Source: Pipra filicauda (lineage: Eukaryota > Chordata > Aves > Passeriformes > Pipridae). Taken from it: a stretch of DNA of 64,000 nt. The position numbers were made by a program, and so were the translations under genes. The stretch lies in assembly GCF_003945595.2 (NCBI RefSeq), contig NW_024105087.1:124001-188000 (forward strand), read 5' to 3'. The notes beneath the pieces were generated by a model. It ran no database searches, was not told the origin of the DNA, and saw only the letters and a list, made by a program, of their open reading frames with translations. Below, piece after piece: positions 48,864 to 60,391 of this stretch (positions are counted from its first letter, which is position 1; each line of letters begins with the position of its first letter).

Positions 48864-49245
48864 CACCCTCAAGTCCTTCTCCCCAGGGCTGATCTCAACC
48901 CATTTTCCACACAGCCTGTACTTGTGCATGGAATTGCCCTGACCCATATGCAGGACCTTGCACTTGGCCTTGTTGATCTTCTTGAAGTTTGCACAGGCCC
49001 ACCTCTCTCCTGCAGATGTATTTCATCAGGACTCAAAGACTTGTGCACCTTCAGGTTCCTTAGGTGTTCTCAAATGTGGTCTTCTTCTAGCAGGCGGTTC
49101 ATGATCCCTGCCTTTGCCTTCTATCACATGGGCAGTGTGACTGGAGAAATTGCTGGTGAAGACTGAGGCAAAAAAGTAATTTAGTACCTCAAACTTCTCT
49201 ATGTCATGGGTAACCAGGCGTCCTGGTTCCTTCTGGAGAGAGACA
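48864..49245 (-). mobile_element. CR1 LINE, 5' side of the split copy, internally deleted, minus orientation
   Basis: CR1 resumes with CACCCTCAAGTCCTTCTCC and continues through CAGGACCTTGCACTTGGCC and AGGCCCACCTCTC. Near 49012 it jumps to a far more upstream part of the element (GATGTATTTCATCAGGACTC … GTGCACCTTCAGGTTCCTTA … TGAAGACTGAGGCAAAAAAG … GGGTAACCAGG). The central reverse transcriptase section is therefore missing, as in the copy at 37.7 kb. Homology fades near GGAGAGAGACAACACT at about 49245. The element is non-functional. Confidence 0.9.
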
Positions 49246-52135
49246 ACACTATCTTTATTTGAATGAATCCATGATTCTTTGCCTAATATTGAGAGTTCTA
49301 AAAAGTGGTGTCGTTTATAAACCCTACAGTAACCGCCAACTACAGCTGCAGTTAACTAACTCTGAGAACACAGCAGAGTTTTGCACAAAAATCAGTCCAA
49401 GCTCATTTTGGAGTTGCAGACAGGTAAAGGACTTAACCTTGATGTCTGAATGAAGAATAACAATAGAGGTGAGCCAAGTAAAGGTATTTCTTAGGGGAAA
49501 TAAAACAGCAAATTCCAGAATTAAGGCTCTTTGCAAGCACCACTTTCCAAATAATTCTACGTAAATCTACATATGCTGAGAGACTCTTGGTTAAAAACAG
49601 TGAATTTTTTTCTTTGCTAGTAAAGGTTAGAATCAAATAATAAAAAAATACCATCAATCACCACACTCTTGAAACCTGTAAAGCAGGTAAATCCTAATGC
49701 AGATTTGGCATCCAGCTATTTCGCACACTGCAGTCAGCATTACTATTTATTTTACTACATTGCTCTGGAGACTCTCTCCTCCTGCTGTACTACAGCAATT
49801 AGCAGTTGCTGATGCATTTAAGCCAACAGCCCTCAGGCTCACATGAGCAAGGTCTGACTGATAATGTTTCAGTGAGGCAGTTCTCACTTTGGGGATCTTG
49901 CTCCTTCATTTCTAAATTAAATACCCTTCACACCTGACCTCAGATTTGGTCTAAAAGTTAGTGACTTACTTATTTTGGAATTTCCCTGAGAAAGGATGAG
50001 GTAAGAACTTGTTCTGGACTGTATGACTGTGTCAGTTCTAAAGCAATCATACATGCTTGTGAGGCTTTTCCAAGATGCTAACTTCATATCTAATGGAAGG
50101 CATATTCACTGCTATAGTTGCAAGCTGGCTTGTGCTTTAACCTCTAGATGGTAATATGTGCTAAAGCATCCTTGCCAACCATTGTACATGACAGACTGTG
50201 GTTAAATCCACTGATTGCAGTAAGTTCTCATCTCACTGACAGGAATATGACTCTTTAATAACTGGGACAACTCAAAGCATTTACATAGGTGATATGTGGC
50301 TATATTTCAAATGCATTTTATTCATGGTTTAGCTTTCTGAATGGCTCATGCAAATGCCTACCTTCACCATAATAAAATCCAAACACGCATATTGTTAAAA
50401 TTCCTGCAGAAATGGCATTATCACTGGAAAAAAAAATCACACTCAAATAATAACGTAACTTAATGAAAGCTTCACCTGCACATCAACACATGTGTAATAG
50501 TGATGATCATAATTTTGTATAACATCATTTACAAATGGCCCTTGTTTATAGGGCAGGAACACAGCATATCCTTCCTTCTTTACTCTCTGCAGCCACTGCA
50601 TTTCAGTGTCCCCAGATGTTCTATTCATTATTGTGATCCAGGCTGCCATTTCCCAGCCTCCCACCTTTCCATAAGACACCTCCTTCCTCTCTAAATTGTC
50701 ATGCAAACCCAACAACTGTTACACAAGATAAAAGAGTATTACTGTACCATCTTTCTCACACAGTCCTTCCACTTATCCTTCTACCACTTTCTTGTGCAGC
50801 TACTCCCAATAAAACTTATTCACCCTATTTGCCTTGGCAAATGTTCCACAAGCAGGGGTTAAGTTTCTTACAATGATTAGAAAAACAGCTTTACCAGAGT
50901 CAGCAGCAAGCAAAAATTAAATCTTGCACTGCTGTACGACCCTATTGCTCCTGGGTGTTCCCATCCATCCCCTTCCAATATACATTTCATATTGACCAAA
51001 ATTAGCTTTGTGACATGCTAGAGGACTGAAGTATTCTTTTTGGTAAACCCCAAAGGCTAATTTAGGGGAAAGAACAGTTGGTGGGGATTCCCACCAACAA
51101 ATATCCATTAACAGCATCCTATAATTTTCCTTCAGAATTAAGGATTGTGGACAGGAGCCCTGATGGTTGATCTGTCACCTTCAGCCTCTCAGCTGCTCAT
51201 TCTTGGCATTTGAAAGAAACAAACTTGTAGACGGCAGTATCCAGCTACTCTGCACCGAAGGAAGCAATCACATAAATATATTCATAATGGAGGATCAAGA
51301 CAAATGTCAGGGCTAAGAACGTCAGAGGTTTCTCATTCACCCCAGATCTGCAACACAACTTTAATATTAAAGAGTTAAGTAAATCGCTGCTCACTAAGAA
51401 AAACTGCTTCAGAAAAGAATGCCTGTCTGTTGCTCAGTATGCATTAAATGACAGGCTTGCAACAAGACTTGTGATGGAGTGACCTAACAGGAGCCCTAAG
51501 AACACTTTCACTTGGTCAACACCCTCAGCTGGTGTTTCATGATGCTTATCCTGTTCAACTGCCCTTTCTGTGCTGTCTGCCACACAGGTACAGCAGCAGC
51601 ACATGCTAAATGCGCCATCAGTGACAGGATGATGCTTGTGATGCTGTTGCAAGTCAGTTTATCCAACAGAGAGAATACTCGATATCTTCAAGCTTAGACA
51701 CCTGTCAGGAACAAACACATGCAAACAAGGAAGTAGCAAGTCAATGGGACAGGGCCTTGTGGCAAGCAGAGTTTGGAGTATCTTGGTGTCAAACTTGTTT
51801 TAAAGTGAGAAATTAAACACCAAGGCATAATGAAAGGAGCAGCTGTCATTTAAATATGTCACACATATTTAAAATTTGGAGAAGGGGGGTTATAATTTGT
51901 GTTATTTTTATTATAAATGAGTGACCACTGTCTTTAGTGGTTTGCAATAAAGCAGACTTTACAGGTGAAAAGACACATAAAAGACTTCCACAAAAATCTG
52001 ACACAAAATTGAAAAGTAACTCCAATTCTTTTGGTGTGGGTTTTTTCTTTTTCTTCTACCTTCCTTTTTTTTTTCTTTTTCTTGGTCTTTTAACAGTGAA
52101 AACTATAGCAATATTTGCTTTTAGCAGGCCCAAGG

Positions 52136-52236
52136 GAGCAGTCGTGTGCTTTAGATGAAGCTAAAATGACACTGCTGGGAAAAATTACACCTTAATAATA
52201 TAGATTCTACTAAATTGCCTTTAACATAGTTATCAA
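52136..52236. repeat. 101-bp duplicated segment, copy B, in unique sequence
   Basis: This matches 48763-48863 at about 93% with no gaps. Here the segment is embedded in non-repetitive sequence that continues smoothly on both sides (…AGCAGGCCCAAGG before, AGTTATTTGGGAGAAACTCC after). That makes this locus the likely donor, because copy A sits inside a mobile element. It is not recognised as part of any known repeat family. Confidence 0.85.
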
Positions 52237-52722
52237 AGTTATTTGGGAGAAACTCCAGTGCTTGTTTGTGATGAGAAAAAGAGCTATAAGAAAAAGAAGA
52301 TCCAAAACCTCTGTATGCAAACCCCATATCTCTCTTGACAAAGACATTTAAAGAAATCGATTCTAATTTCTTTCTGAAGCCCATACTTTAGCAAACAAGC
52401 ACAAAAGCACGTATTCAGTTTTGTTCTTTGTATTACAGTATCACATATACTGTCCCTGATGCACTTATTTATTTTGGTTTTAAGAGAGGGCAGAAGATAG
52501 AATGGATTCTGGTGGACTAAGAAACAAATGTTTCCCAGGTATATACAGATGCACAGTTCCTACTGAAATCTATTGAACTGCTGTTCATTTATTGAGGTCA
52601 GCTAAGGCCTCAAGTACCAGGAGCATTTGACATCCAATCCATAAGGCTTGATATGCAGATAACAGCACTGAGAACCCCCTGTCCAGCTCATTCTAGTACT
52701 CAGCCCCCAGAACTTACCATAG

Positions 52723-52737
52723 CTGCTGCTGCTGCTG
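52723..52737. repeat. Short (CTG)5 run
   Basis: Five CTG units are followed by TCACTGCTGTCTCTGCTG, a decayed continuation. The 60-codon frame across it shows an alanine run only because of the repeat. Confidence 0.8.
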
Positions 52738-53629
52738 TCACTGCTGTCTCTGCTGACACCCAACTGGTGATTCAGTGCTTCTCATCCAGTCCACAATCCA
52801 TGCACTTGTGCTACCTTTCCATAGAAACCAGTTAATTAAAATAGTTAATAAGAGGACTTAGACAGATGACCAAGTGGACATGAAGTTTTGAAAAAATCTG
52901 CCATGTGAACAGAAAGCTTTTATGTTAAAGGAGAGTATCCTAAGTTTGTCCACACCAAGGCATCAGGCATGGCCACAGACTTGATGTCTTGCCAATTATA
53001 CCACATAGAAACCTCAGGTTCTAGAGAAAAACCACCTAGCAAGGTGGTAGCCAGCCAGGTATATGAATAGCTCCTATAACATTTACAATGAACACTCCTC
53101 TGCCTTCTGAAAAACCCAAGGCCTTGTCTGTGTGCCCATCTGCACCGTTTTAACTATGCTTTTACAGGATGGACAAGCAATGAATTTGCTCAGAGTCAAT
53201 TAAAATAATAAATACTACACTATTGCATGGGAGGGAAGAGCAAACAGAAAGGAGATAGCTGACTGTCTAGCACACTGCATCCCTAAGCTATCCTGTAGAG
53301 ACTGAATAAACCTGGAGAGCAGCACATGCACAGTGAAACAGCCATTAACCAAAGTCCAGATTGATTGGTACCCAGGGTGCACTGCAGGACCTAAGGCTGT
53401 ACCTTCCACAGAGAAGGACACGACACTGTCCAAAAATCTGTCACTATGAAGGGAGTAATGATTCGTGTTAGCAAAACTATTGGAAAGCTAGCAGAACTCT
53501 GGCCCATTCAGCAACATGCTAAAAATGTCCTGGGGAATATGCATGAGACAGTACTTCTGAAGTTTATATTTGAATGAAGAGCAATGTTAAATGTGGTCCA
53601 GACTACTGAGGGATAACATAGCTTATTGT

Positions 53630-53744
53630 ATTTTGGGTTTGCTTTTTTTCTGTTCCTTTGGTTTTCTGTTTGGTTGGGTTTTGTTTGGTTTCATTTTGGT
53701 TTTGGTTTTTGGTTGTTTTTTTTTCTTTGTTTGGGTTTTTTTTT
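53630..53744. repeat. TG-rich low-complexity tract (TTTTGG/TTTGG)
   Basis: About 115 bases of irregular T/G units such as TTTTGGTTTTGGTTTTTGG. Both strands stay open across it, giving an apparent F/W/G-rich hydrophobic frame on the plus strand (53626-53853) and a K/T/Q/P-rich frame on the minus strand. Both are compositional artefacts. Confidence 0.85.
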
Positions 53745-56018
53745 GAACAGAAAGCAGAGGAAACCCGTTTATCCACTTTTTATTAAAAAAAAAGCGAAAC
53801 AACAACATTTCTGGGAGAAAACCATTTATGAACTTTCTATTCATCCTCTATAAAGATTATTGAAAAATTTACATATAAAGTTGTCTGCATACATTTTCCA
53901 AGTAGTCTATTAATGAAAATAATGCAGGAAAAAACCCCAGATGACTACTTTAGAATTAGGGTTTTACCACTATCAATATTTTCATGATGTATATAGTGAT
54001 ATCCAGGTACAATATTATTCAATACTTTCTTTGTAACATTATTTTCTGCAAAGAAAAGGAAAAATAGTTACATAAGGGACTTGCTTCATGATATAAAGGA
54101 CAAAAATTCTTAATTGGTGTGCAGTTTTGGATAAAAAGTAACATCACCCTCCTGAGCAACTCCGAAGTGGTACATTTTTCATTGATAGTTTAATTGAACT
54201 TGGAAACAGTGATTACAAGAAAGTGTCTGTTATTAGCAATTGGTAAACACTGTTAATGCTCATCTCTTTGCCCGAAGAACTTTCTTCTATCAAAAGACTA
54301 CCAACAGCACAATACGGATGAAGTCAAATACCGAAAACAGTCTCTGTAAGTAAGAATTGAAACAATCGGATGAGAAGGGACAGAAGCATCCACCTAGCAT
54401 TCATCATTACTCAGTTTTCAAGATCATTTCAAGGATTTCCTCCCAGACAGGGAAATCCACCAAGCTGGAGTCACCAAACTTAAAGCATGTGCTTGGCCTA
54501 GGCTTTTTTTTGGTGTACAGTTTCCTCCTGGAGATAGAATCAGATTATTCTGCAGAAGGATTTAGGTGTCACATACATCTGTCTCTGTTTGCTAATCTTT
54601 AATAAACAGAGACTCAAACTTCAGGCTTGGCGTCTCTTCCAGACCGCTTTGTTGTTTCTGCAACAACTCATGACATGTACAGAAAGACCCAGTCCCTTTT
54701 TTAACTTCCAGGCAGCTCTAGACCTCAGAGCTCTCATGCTAATGAACAAATATCATCCAATTTACTTCTTTCTTAGAAGAGCAAATTAGCAATCAAATTC
54801 CAAATTCAGATCACTAAACCTGTCTTCACATGGACAATCCTATCTGTCAGGGATCAAACATATTTGTCTCTGTTTCAAGGATACCTAGATTGAAAAGACA
54901 AGTTGGAGAAAAGTCCACTAATCATCTTCAGCCTCTCACACATGAGGGAATTACTAGTTCCCCTCCCCTCATCTAAATGGTGAAAGATACAAAGACGATA
55001 TGGTTTTCATCTGCATTTTCATAGAGGTGTAGCTCTTCATTCTTGCTGCTTTGCCACATCCCACTGCTTGCTCAACCCGTAATCCAAATGCAATACGAAT
55101 GCAGTTAGCAGCAGGATGAAGGTAAATGTCCCCAAATTTAAAGGACATTAGAATGCCTGACTTCAAGTAGACTAAGAATTAATCCTACCCTATTTCTGAG
55201 AAACAACACATCCCTCAAAAAAAAAAAAGATTTCTCCCCAATGCCTTCACTTGTTTACTTGTGCCCTAAATAAAAAAATTAGAGAGATTTAATAAAGGAT
55301 TGATACTATCACACTCAGGTACCCACTTTTTATCTATCTCAACATGCTAACATCTAGAGATCTTAGGACTTACCTTATGCTAGTTTATATGAAAATGTAT
55401 TCTGCATCATCCACTGTACCTTTCAAACTTACAGCATTTATTCAATTTAAAGCCAAAATATTTTTCTGAGAAATGCACATATAAAGATGTTATTGTATCC
55501 ATATATGAATGAAAACCCCATTTAAACCACAAGCACACCAGTCTGGCAAAGTGTCTGCACCTTAATCCCATTTTCCTTTGTTGTCTGTTCCAAGAGCTCG
55601 TCTTTTTGTTGTGCTGAATTCTCTCCATCACAAAAACCATATACAAGCTTCCCTTGTCATTTCAGTCCCTTCTATTTCCAGCTGGGAAACATAGAGTGTT
55701 TGCGATTTCTAACTTCATTTATCATACCAGCTTGCCAGTTACTTAGTTCTCATTCATAGTTCTTTGTAACAAAGTGAAAGAACTTACATATTAGCCTAAA
55801 TTATGATTTAAACCTACAAACATTATTTCAGTAAAGGAATAAAACCAATAAGCAGAGTCACACTTGCATAGAAACACACCTAAAAAACCCTCTTGAAACT
55901 ATGGAGTAAACTGCTACAAAGGTCAAGATATTCCTCCTTTATGAATTGTCCAAACAAGTCATAGATTTTTTTTTTCTTCATCATAAATTTTTTTCATGGA
56001 GTCCCTTGTTTAACTACA

Positions 56019-56352
56019 ATGGGAGAAATTGAATCTTTTCCTGTTTCCTTTCAAGAAGCACGGAAAGCTCATTTGAACCCCCTGGGAGTGTGGAGGATTG
56101 CTATGTTGAGAGAAATTCATGAACCTGCTTGGGAGGCAGAAGAAGTTGAAGTACATTTGCAGGGCTTGCACGTACACTGTGATCCACACCAACCCGAAGG
56201 ACCAGCCAGAGTCCAAAAAGAAGAAAGCCTTAGAGCAGCAGGTGGGGCACAGGACTTGCTACCTCCAAATCCTGCTGACTGCTACTGATGCTGTGGCAAT
56301 TCCTTGTCAAAAGCTAAATCAAGGCATGTCAGAGGCAAGAGGCACGGAGTAG
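56019..56352 (+). other. GC-richer patch with overlapping open frames, unidentified
   Basis: The segment is more GC-rich than its surroundings. It is open in two plus-strand frames (89 codons from 56019, 77 codons from 56119) and in one minus-strand frame (56010-56216). The 77-codon frame is lysine-rich in its middle and contains CRAC; the 89-codon frame is acidic and ends in a run with PPNPADCY. I recognise no family in any of them. There is no obvious poly-A tail or paired splice sites. It could be a decayed retrocopy, an exon of an unrecognised gene, or a chance result of low stop-codon density. Confidence 0.25.
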
Positions 56353-57372
56353 ACACTTCAGAACACCCACCAAAATGGAGCTCCAAAAAGGGTAGGGGAA
56401 GAAAAGAAGAGTTAAGTCTTCCTCCCAGAGAGAAAACATTATTATTTTCAGCCTTAGGAGAAAAGTAGTTTCTATGCTTATCCTTGATGAAAAAACCCTG
56501 ACCAGATTTGCCTACCAGGAGAATCCTGCCTATGTCTTTGCTAGGATTAGATTCTGTTTTGCTCTGGTTTTCAACAGATCAATAGAAGTTATGTGGCAGA
56601 TAATTTTCAGAGCTGAATTTTATTTTTCAACTTTTTTCAAAGTTCATTCTGCTTTCCACTGTATTGGCAGCCAAGTGCATACTGCCTGAGGTGCTCTGAC
56701 TGATACTCAGCATACATCAAAATGGAGAAACAATAAAGCAGGTTTTTAACTCTGGCATTCAGGAAAAAGGACAAGGAGCAGCATGGTGGAGAAAACTATG
56801 TTCAAAGTCTCCATAAGGGCATACCTTTCCAGGGGAAAAATGTCCTCAATTGTGGATATAAGCAGTCCTCTACCATTTGCTCTTTCCTCCTGTTGTGCGC
56901 TCAACCTTCAAAATTCTGTTGCCAGTTGGTACTTTTAATTTAAAGCACGTTCATAAGTAAAGAAGTCTCCCTCCAGGTTCATTAGTCACAGGGTATTTGG
57001 CAAGACTTGCAGCAAAAATTAAATGACAAATATGCCTTTGTATCTGAACTCTCAAGCCATAAATAAATCAAGCTAAACAGGCTTTCAAAATTTCAAAATT
57101 ACCTCTTCCCCCCTCAAGTTAAAACTGAGCTTTTAACAGTAGTGAGAAAGTAAAAGAGTGCTTTCTTTGTAGTGTTCCTGGTAGCTGCAGGTTACTTAGC
57201 TTGCCTTTAAATGGTCTTTCATTTCCTAACTGCTGTATGAGTTGCCATTACCTCCTGATAAGGAGAGGCAGAATGAAGTTAAAAGAGCCCCCTGTACACT
57301 TACTGTAAATGGCTTCGTATTTTTTATTGTCATTCAAATATATCTGGTCACTCATCTGTTTTTAGGCCACTA

Positions 57373-57387
57373 ATAATAATAATAATC
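57373..57387. repeat. Short (TAA)5 microsatellite
   Basis: Five TAA units in an otherwise unique context. Confidence 0.75.
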
Positions 57388-58918
57388 CTCAATGCTTTAG
57401 AGGCAAAATGCATTTAACAAACAGAGAGAATATAAGTAATTTTCAACTTTCAGTTGATCAATCAACATCTAGGACCCTCTAGGTTTTTGTTTTGTCAGCT
57501 CAGCCACTTGTGCATTTTGCAGAGACTCTGCTGAAGTTTCTTGAAGCAGGGTCAGTTTAAAAAAAGAAAAAAAAATACACAAACAAAACACAAACCACAC
57601 CTACTCACATGCTTTACTCACACCACTTCACTGAGATCAATTTCCTGAACCCAGTTTTTCATAGAGGTGCATGAAGAGCCGTGTTGGTAAAACCAAGAAA
57701 ACACAGGATAAAGTGTGAAACAGTGAAGGGGCTGGGAAAGACCAGAAGATCTCCTGGCTTCCGGAGTGCACAGGCAACTGTGTATGTTTATTCTGATTTC
57801 CTTCACCAACTTGCAGATCAGCACGTTCTGGAGCTTAGTACTCCAGAAATGTTATGAAATAAAACTACTTCACCCACCCTGAGGCGGTCCCTTGACACAA
57901 TGGGAATAATTCAAGGACTTCAAAGGTGTGCATTTAGTAACTCCCTCAGGACCTGGCATAAGCCCATTATCAGACATCTCTGAGTCATTTCATCACCTGC
58001 TTATTTGATTTAGAAAAGGATTAATATTGCCAACAAACAATTTTATCCTTTGTATTCCTAGGCTGTCCCTTTATAATTGTGGCTATACAATAGGTGCATT
58101 TCCAATGTGCTTTTGATTTAGTTCTGATATATTCAGAAACACAAGTGTGACATTAGCTAGCCAAAACAATAATTCAGAGTTTATGCGAAGCTTACACTAG
58201 CTGAAAGATAAGGCAGAATCCAATTCAGGATAAGAAAGGTAGCATGGAAAGGCAATATTGTGTTTGATTTAATATAGCAACAGCAAATTAACCTTTTACC
58301 ATTTTCAGAGCAGTAAGTTTATCAAAGGTCAGTGATGGGTGTTTTTGTCAGAGTTCTGAGAACCCTAACTCAGATTCAGCATGACCCCAGTTTTACCCAG
58401 AATGGTGATTTTGTTAAGGGCTATTTGCTCGTCTCAACCTCAATCTTTAATATCGATAAGGAAATAAATAGAGAGAAAAACAATCACTGTATCAGCATAA
58501 CTCTTATACCAATCATAATGTGCCTGATACAGGAGAAGCACTTTTTCAAAAGATTACAACTGATTTCTATAATCCCATTTAGGATGTTATTGAAAGAAAA
58601 CATATCCATGCACCTTAAGATTTTTTCCTGTATTGCCAGGAAAACATGATGTCAGAGTGTGTGTTATATTTCAGGAAAGCACCAACCATCTATTTGTTTT
58701 TATCATGGATTTCACTTGTTTAATAATTGAATCCTTTCATATATATATGGATATATAGGGTTTATTCTATGAACGTCAGTTCTACAACTATCTGTCTCAT
58801 TGGCAATTAGGTGGTCATAGGATAACTCACAACATATTGTTTAGTCTTCTTAACTTTAATACTCCTAATCCTTCATTTTCATGAACTACTATGGAAGAAC
58901 ACTTGAAGATCCAAGCTG

Positions 58919-59037
58919 GTTGTTTTGGTTTTGGTTTTTGGTTTGTTTGTGGATTTGTTTTGTTTGAGTTTTGTTTGTTCGTTCTTGTTTTTGGTTTTTT
59001 TGTTTGTTTGTTTGTTTGTTTTTTTGTTTGTTTGCTT
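58919..59037. repeat. TG-rich tract grading into (TTTG)n
   Basis: Irregular TTTTGG units pass into a cleaner TTTG tandem at about 59000-59033. It resembles the tracts at 2.9, 45.1 and 53.6 kb, but this is the only one with a recognisable regular microsatellite core. Confidence 0.88.
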
Positions 59038-59665
59038 TAGAAGAAACACCAAGGACCTGACTTCATTCTGATAAGGAGTTGTAGCACCCACAGTAATAAA
59101 TGTAACACCAAAGGTACTCGGGGAGTTCTCATGTTCAATGAGACTAATATCTGAATCAAAGCTCAGTTGACCATTCAAGCCCAACTCGATGAAATGCAGT
59201 CCATCAGGCACAAAGCAGAGGACTATTTCCCCTGTTTTAGGGGCAGAATTTTATTGATAGTATAACTAGAATAACTAGCCTTTGGCAAACTCCATAACTC
59301 TTGAATGTGGTGAGTGCACAGCAAGTGTATCCAGTAAAGAATGTTGTTTCATAACAAACCTGCAACTCTTGTGTACCTACCACTCTACTTGGATTTTAAA
59401 TAGCTCATATTACCTGCAGCTGGACAAAATAACACTGGCTACAGAGATATCTAATCATATTCTGAATCACACCAACACTCAGATGTGCACTATCATTTTT
59501 TTAATGCATAGTCCCCTTGAAATTACATTACATATGTAAGTAAGGAGAAGTGTGCTGGGAACCTGAGGCTGCAATGTGCAGTGGGAAAATAGCAATCTTG
59601 GTATCTGTCTGTCTGTCATTTTAATGTCATTTCTTATATTTCCTGATAGCAAGACAAACTCATGA

Positions 59666-59726
59666 CAGATGTTAAACACCCCATATTGAGGGAGGCAGAT
59701 GTTAAAACACCCCGTATTGAGGGAGT
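59666..59726. repeat. 30/31-bp tandem duplication
   Basis: CAGATGTTAAACACCCCATA then TTGAGGGAG is followed directly by CAGATGTTAAAACACCCCGT then ATTGAGGGAG. The copies differ by one inserted A and an A/G substitution, so the event is older than the perfect doublets elsewhere in the window. Confidence 0.9.
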
Positions 59727-60369
59727 AGCAGTAAATGCCAAAAAGAGTTCATTTAAAAAATAAATTGCTTACTTGTAAGCAAACAAGGCAAATTCACAGT
59801 TTAAGGAACTGCTTTGGAATACAAACTAAAGCAAACTCATAAAGTTGTTGTCACCCTGTAAAATAGAGCTCTATAATACTGTTGAGCTGTGAGTATAAAC
59901 TATGTAGGAACCTCAGCCCTGGAATGCATTACACATGCATATTAATATCTGCCTCAAGGTAAAACAGGAGTTTAGTACAAGGTTGGGTAGACAGCTGTAT
60001 ATATATTTTTTTTGAAAAAAAAACCACTTAAAAGGTCAAAATGTAACATAACTGGACTGAGGATGCGAGAAGAATGGAAAGTCACAGAAGCAGAAGACAT
60101 CTTGAGAACATGAGGAGCAAGGCAGTTGAATTTGGATGGCTTGATGGTTTATTTATGGTCCCTGAATTACATATTAAAGAAAATGCTCACAATATTTTTA
60201 AACTCTAAACAAGTGTAAATCTGCACCTGTTGGAAAGATACCCACTGGACAGCAAGGCCAGCAGTAGTTTGGTTGCACAAAGTGTTTGAAACATGACAAC
60301 CAATTTCTATTATGATCTCCCTTTCCAGTGCTGGCAAAGAAATAAGGAAACTCATTTGCATTGTGTTAT

Positions 60370-60391
60370 CATTGCCATTGCCATTGCCATT
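60370..60391. repeat. (GCCATT)n hexamer repeat
   Basis: About three and a half exact units of ATTGCC. It is short and has no associated feature. Confidence 0.85.

Larger units (their letters stand above)
49246..56018. other. Unique non-coding stretch, no gene seen
   Basis: No gene is recognised. It contains the second copy of the 101-bp segment (52136-52236), a short CTG run (52723-52737) and a TG-rich tract (53630-53744). The 90-codon minus-strand frame at 50443-50715 is the cleanest open frame here, but it has no recognised domain, splice context or partner frame. Confidence 0.55.

Noticed and set aside
50443..50715. 90-codon minus-strand frame with balanced composition
   Set aside because: No domain is recognised and no splice-site pair or supporting neighbour is seen. 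It cannot be separated from chance without conservation data.
20760..52610. Shared GGTC(G/A)GCTAAGGCCT at about 20792 and 52597, considered as a dispersed repeat
   Set aside because: The match covers only about 15 bases and the flanks do not align, so it is likely coincidence.
53626..53853. 75-codon plus-strand frame resembling a hydrophobic membrane protein, with a K/T/P/Q-rich frame on the opposite strand
   Set aside because: Both are produced by the TTTTGG-type low-complexity tract; the residue pattern follows the repeat unit and not a protein family.
58879..59211. 110-codon minus-strand frame rich in K, T, N and Q
   Set aside because: Its centre is the complement of the TTTG repeat. It is open only because that repeat lacks stops.
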